A DNA stretch of 6,753 bases from Paracoccaceae bacterium (GTDB lineage: Bacteria > Pseudomonadota > Alphaproteobacteria > Rhodobacterales > Rhodobacteraceae): contig NVQY01000038.1 of assembly GCA_002400675.1 (NCBI GenBank), forward strand, positions 5,369 through 12,121, in the 5' to 3' direction. The position numbers and the translations under genes are program-made. Below are positions 6,257-6,753 of this stretch, piece by piece. The notes beneath the pieces were generated by a model, which ran no database searches, was not told where the DNA came from, and was given only the letters and a program-made list of their open reading frames with translations. Positions within the stretch are counted from its first letter, which is position 1. The number at the start of each line of letters is the position of its first letter.

Positions 6257-6457
6257 CTAAGCCAGGGAAAAATATTCGTATCCCCCAAACCATTCTTGAA
6301 GTGGCGCGAAATAGCGCCGGTACTCTTTAAAACCCTCGAAATACCTGAGGGATAGCGTATCAATGACATTTATATTAGAAGGCATTAATGGGAAAATGTC
6401 TGGGCCGTTCCCCGTAAAGAGATGAACGGGCCTTAAGGAACTACCGGGAAGTACAAT
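6257..6457 (-). pseudogene. Possible small ORF or C-terminal remnant of an acquired gene
   Basis: The minus strand is open without a stop from 6655 to a TAG at 6259-6257. Its upper part lies in codon register opposite the gene starting at 6458 and is probably a shadow. The lower 66 codons lie outside any other gene and read like real protein, rich in aromatic and charged residues, for example LRYFEGFKEYRRYFAPLQEW (103-122 of the frame) and a GGYEYFSLA end. Codons such as TTA, AGG, ATA and AAT are frequent, unlike the neighbours, and GC is low. The YRRYFAPLQEWFG-like tail loosely recalls the ends of sulfotransferases or other transferases, but I do not recognise a family. An ATG at 6385 would give a 42-residue product but has no ribosome site. 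It may be a decayed fragment, a small gene, or chance. Confidence 0.22.
6402..6432 (+). promoter_or_regulatory. Leader hairpin upstream of the HTH-like gene
   Basis: CCGTTC (6405-6410) pairs with GAACGG (6424-6429), and past a one-base bulge two further G-C pairs form, giving an 8-bp stem with a 13-base loop. It ends 25 bases before the ATG at 6458. It is not followed by a T run, so it is more likely a leader structure or an operator dyad than a terminator. Confidence 0.35.
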
Positions 6458-6753
6458 ATGGCCGAAATTTGCGGGTATTTGAAAAAGCACACCGAAGCGT
6501 TGGTAAAGGATGTGGGGATCGAGGCCGCCTGTCAGGCGACGGGAAAATCCAAGGCCACGCTGGGGCGGTATTACTCTGATCATGCCGAACATAAGGACCG
6601 GTTCATGCCCGTTGATGCGGTTGCCAAGCTGGAAGAGATTTCGTCTTATCCGCATGTGACCAGTGCGCTGGCCGAGTTGAAGAGTATCACGCTGTCTTAT
6701 GACGAACGCAAACCGAACGCGCCCAATACTGGCGGGGTCAATGCGGATGTGAT
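6458..6753 (+). CDS. Small HTH-like DNA-binding protein, N-terminal part
   Basis: There are 98 codons plus two bases open to the right edge, with no stop, so the C-terminus is missing. Residues 14-40 form a likely helix-turn-helix: a helix ALVKDVG, then IEAACQATGKSKATLGRYYS, with the short turn at TGKS and a recognition helix starting at KATLGRYY. A second motif, MPVDAVAKLEEISSYPHVTSAL (50-71), resembles the part of phage CII-type and related alphaproteobacterial regulators that follows the HTH, where the pattern is P-V-D...LE...P.VT.AL. It is probably a transcriptional regulator of host or old phage origin; I do not recognise a named gene. An in-frame TAA at 6434-6436 limits the start, ATG 6458 is the first candidate, and GGGAAG (6446-6451) is a moderate ribosome site 6 bases before it. 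Base composition is host-like, unlike the AT-rich leader. Confidence 0.75.
   Translation, partial: MAEICGYLKKHTEALVKDVGIEAACQATGKSKATLGRYYSDHAEHKDRFMPVDAVAKLEEISSYPHVTSALAELKSITLSYDERKPNAPNTGGVNADV

Larger units (their letters stand above)
6088..6457. other. 370-base divergent gap between tdk and the HTH-like gene
   Basis: This gap should hold the tdk promoter (leftward) and the promoter and leader of the gene at 6458 (rightward). The half next to tdk is GC-rich and featureless. From about 6260 the composition changes: 6321-6380 has only 20 G/C of 60. There are hairpins at 6303-6318 (GGCGC-GAAATA-GCGCC), 6333-6351 (CCCTC and GAGGG arms) and 6402-6432. TATATT at 6371-6376 matches a -10 box at 5 of 6 positions on the plus strand, but no -35 box is found at the right distance. 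An open frame on the minus strand ends at 6257 and is listed separately. Confidence 0.45.

Noticed and set aside
6303..6318. GGCGC-GAAATA-GCGCC hairpin followed by CTTTAAAA as a plus-strand terminator
   Set aside because: No plus-strand gene lies upstream to be terminated, and the T run is short and interrupted; kept only as part of the gap description.
6458..6655. Upper part of the minus-strand frame opposite the HTH-like gene
   Set aside because: It lies in codon register antisense to a convincing gene and shows no family motifs, so it is best explained as a shadow frame.

Overview
The window looks like ordinary housekeeping chromosome from an alphaproteobacterium, most likely a member of the Rhodobacteraceae (roseobacter-type). 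This rests on the high GC content, the protein sequences, and the gene order: lgt next to a MidA/NDUFAF7-type methyltransferase and pgeF, divergent from ubiK, then a YbjN-domain gene, proC and csaA. The assignment is from recognition of families and gene order; no search was run.

Layout. (1) Positions 1-2128, minus strand: a tightly coupled operon lgt > MidA-family methyltransferase > pgeF. Both junctions overlap (TTGA and ATGA), and pgeF runs off the left edge. (2) 2129-2236: a short divergent regulatory gap with a perfect dyad. (3) 2237-2497, plus: ubiK, a small coiled-coil ubiquinone-biosynthesis accessory factor. (4) 2498-2848: a 351-base gap with no convincing gene. It holds several hairpins and three GGCCC motifs spaced exactly 10 bases apart just before the next gene. 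(5) 2849-5484, plus: a four-gene run of YbjN-domain protein, proC, csaA and a D-2-hydroxyacid dehydrogenase, with junctions of 35 bases, an 8-base overlap and a 1-base overlap. (6) 5494-6087, minus: thymidine kinase tdk, convergent with the dehydrogenase across only 9 bases. (7) 6088-6457: a 370-base divergent gap, partly AT-rich. It holds a protein-like reading frame tail on the minus strand and a strong hairpin in the leader of the next gene. (8) 6458-6753, plus: the start of a small helix-turn-helix-like DNA-binding protein, cut by the right edge.

How the genes fit together: the left operon and ubiK serve the cell envelope and respiratory chain (lipoprotein maturation, complex I assembly methylation, a peptidoglycan-quality enzyme, ubiquinone synthesis). 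The middle operon is proline synthesis plus a tRNA-binding chaperone-like protein and a keto/hydroxyacid reductase. tdk is nucleotide salvage. No complete mobile element, CRISPR array, tRNA or rRNA was seen. The least ordinary parts are the two long intergenic regions, especially 6257-6457.
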